In this document: piece after piece, positions 63,895 to 64,000 of the stretch | How positions within the stretch are numbered: the stretch's first letter is position 1 | Layout: each line of letters begins with the position of its first letter | Source: Pseudomonas chlororaphis subsp. chlororaphis | GTDB lineage: Bacteria > Pseudomonadota > Gammaproteobacteria > Pseudomonadales > Pseudomonadaceae | Direction: 5' to 3' | NCBI RefSeq assembly: GCF_003945765.1 | Contig: NZ_CP027712.1 | Span: 4,836,001 to 4,900,000 of the forward strand | Length of the DNA stretch: 64,000 nucleotides | Program-made: the position numbers and the translations under genes | Notes under the pieces: generated by a model | What the model was told of the DNA's origin: nothing | Seen by the model: only the letters and a program-made list of their open reading frames with translations | Databases searched by the model: none

Positions 63895-64000
63895 ATGCAA
63901 ACTCTCTATACCGCAGTCGCAACCGCAACCGGTGGCCGTGATGGTCGCGCCGTCTCCAGCGACAACATCCTCGACGTCAAACTCTCCACCCCCAAAGAAC
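63895..64000 (+). CDS. ohr: Organic hydroperoxide resistance protein Ohr, partial
   Basis: Only the first 35 residues are visible, MQTLYTAVATATGGRDGRAV followed by SSDNILDVKLSTPKE, the typical Ohr start. Ohr reduces organic hydroperoxides with two cysteines lying beyond the window. AAGAGG precedes the ATG. It is downstream of ohrR and the operator-like palindromes. Confidence 0.88.
   Translation, partial: MQTLYTAVATATGGRDGRAVSSDNILDVKLSTPKE

Overview
The window is about 64 kb of high-GC chromosome from a fluorescent Pseudomonas. The evidence is the atu acyclic-terpene cluster, Pseudomonas-type REP repeats, CheV, two OhrR-type regulators and generally dense, typical Pseudomonas gene content. 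P. protegens or P. chlororaphis would fit, but the species is an inference. Nearly all genes are intact. I see no rRNA, tRNA, CRISPR array, prophage or complete insertion sequence.

Layout. 1-10.0 kb: the end of a periplasmic solute-binding gene, then atuR divergent from atuABCDEF (citronellol/geraniol degradation by way of geranyl-CoA carboxylase), with a paired AtuR-type operator between them and a REP cluster splitting atuC from atuD. 10.1-13.5 kb: exonuclease, ppnP, a MOSC protein and cheV. 13.5-16 kb: a small alpha-helical protein next to a NarX-like kinase and NarL-like regulator that carry no sensory domain. 16-22.4 kb: yegS, the molybdenum cofactor genes moeA-moaB and mobA, a small lipoprotein, a pseudouridine synthase, and an SOS-type operon with a consensus LexA box, a UmuD-like protein lacking the catalytic lysine, and an uncharacterised partner. 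22.6-30 kb: a CPA2 antiporter, Amt, a YqjD/YqjE/YqjK-like trio, an EAL/YkuI_C protein, a MITE of about 155 bp that overlaps the EAL stop codon, and dgt.

30-44 kb is the most distinctive part. A 756-bp AT-richer non-coding stretch precedes a two-partner secretion pair (FhaC-like TpsB and a 1652-residue FHA-like TpsA). Next come a very BvgA-like response regulator and a BvgS-like hybrid kinase that has lost its periplasmic sensor domains, then a large Cache/GAF/HD-GYP protein. This resembles the Bordetella arrangement in which BvgAS controls fhaB/fhaC, but with a different sensor input and with c-di-GMP turnover nearby.

44-64 kb: oxidant-repair and stress genes (msrC, an OhrR-GPx pair, msrB, htpX), a hybrid kinase, alaA, tpm, a DODA-family dioxygenase, the DEAD-box helicase deaD, a crotonase, a spermidine-synthase-like protein, class II DAHP synthase, a YcaQ-type glycosylase, a DUF1127 protein, two LysR regulators, a TauE exporter, and at the right edge ohrR followed by the start of ohr with a palindromic operator-like region. 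Small alarmone-like or toxin systems were looked for and not found.
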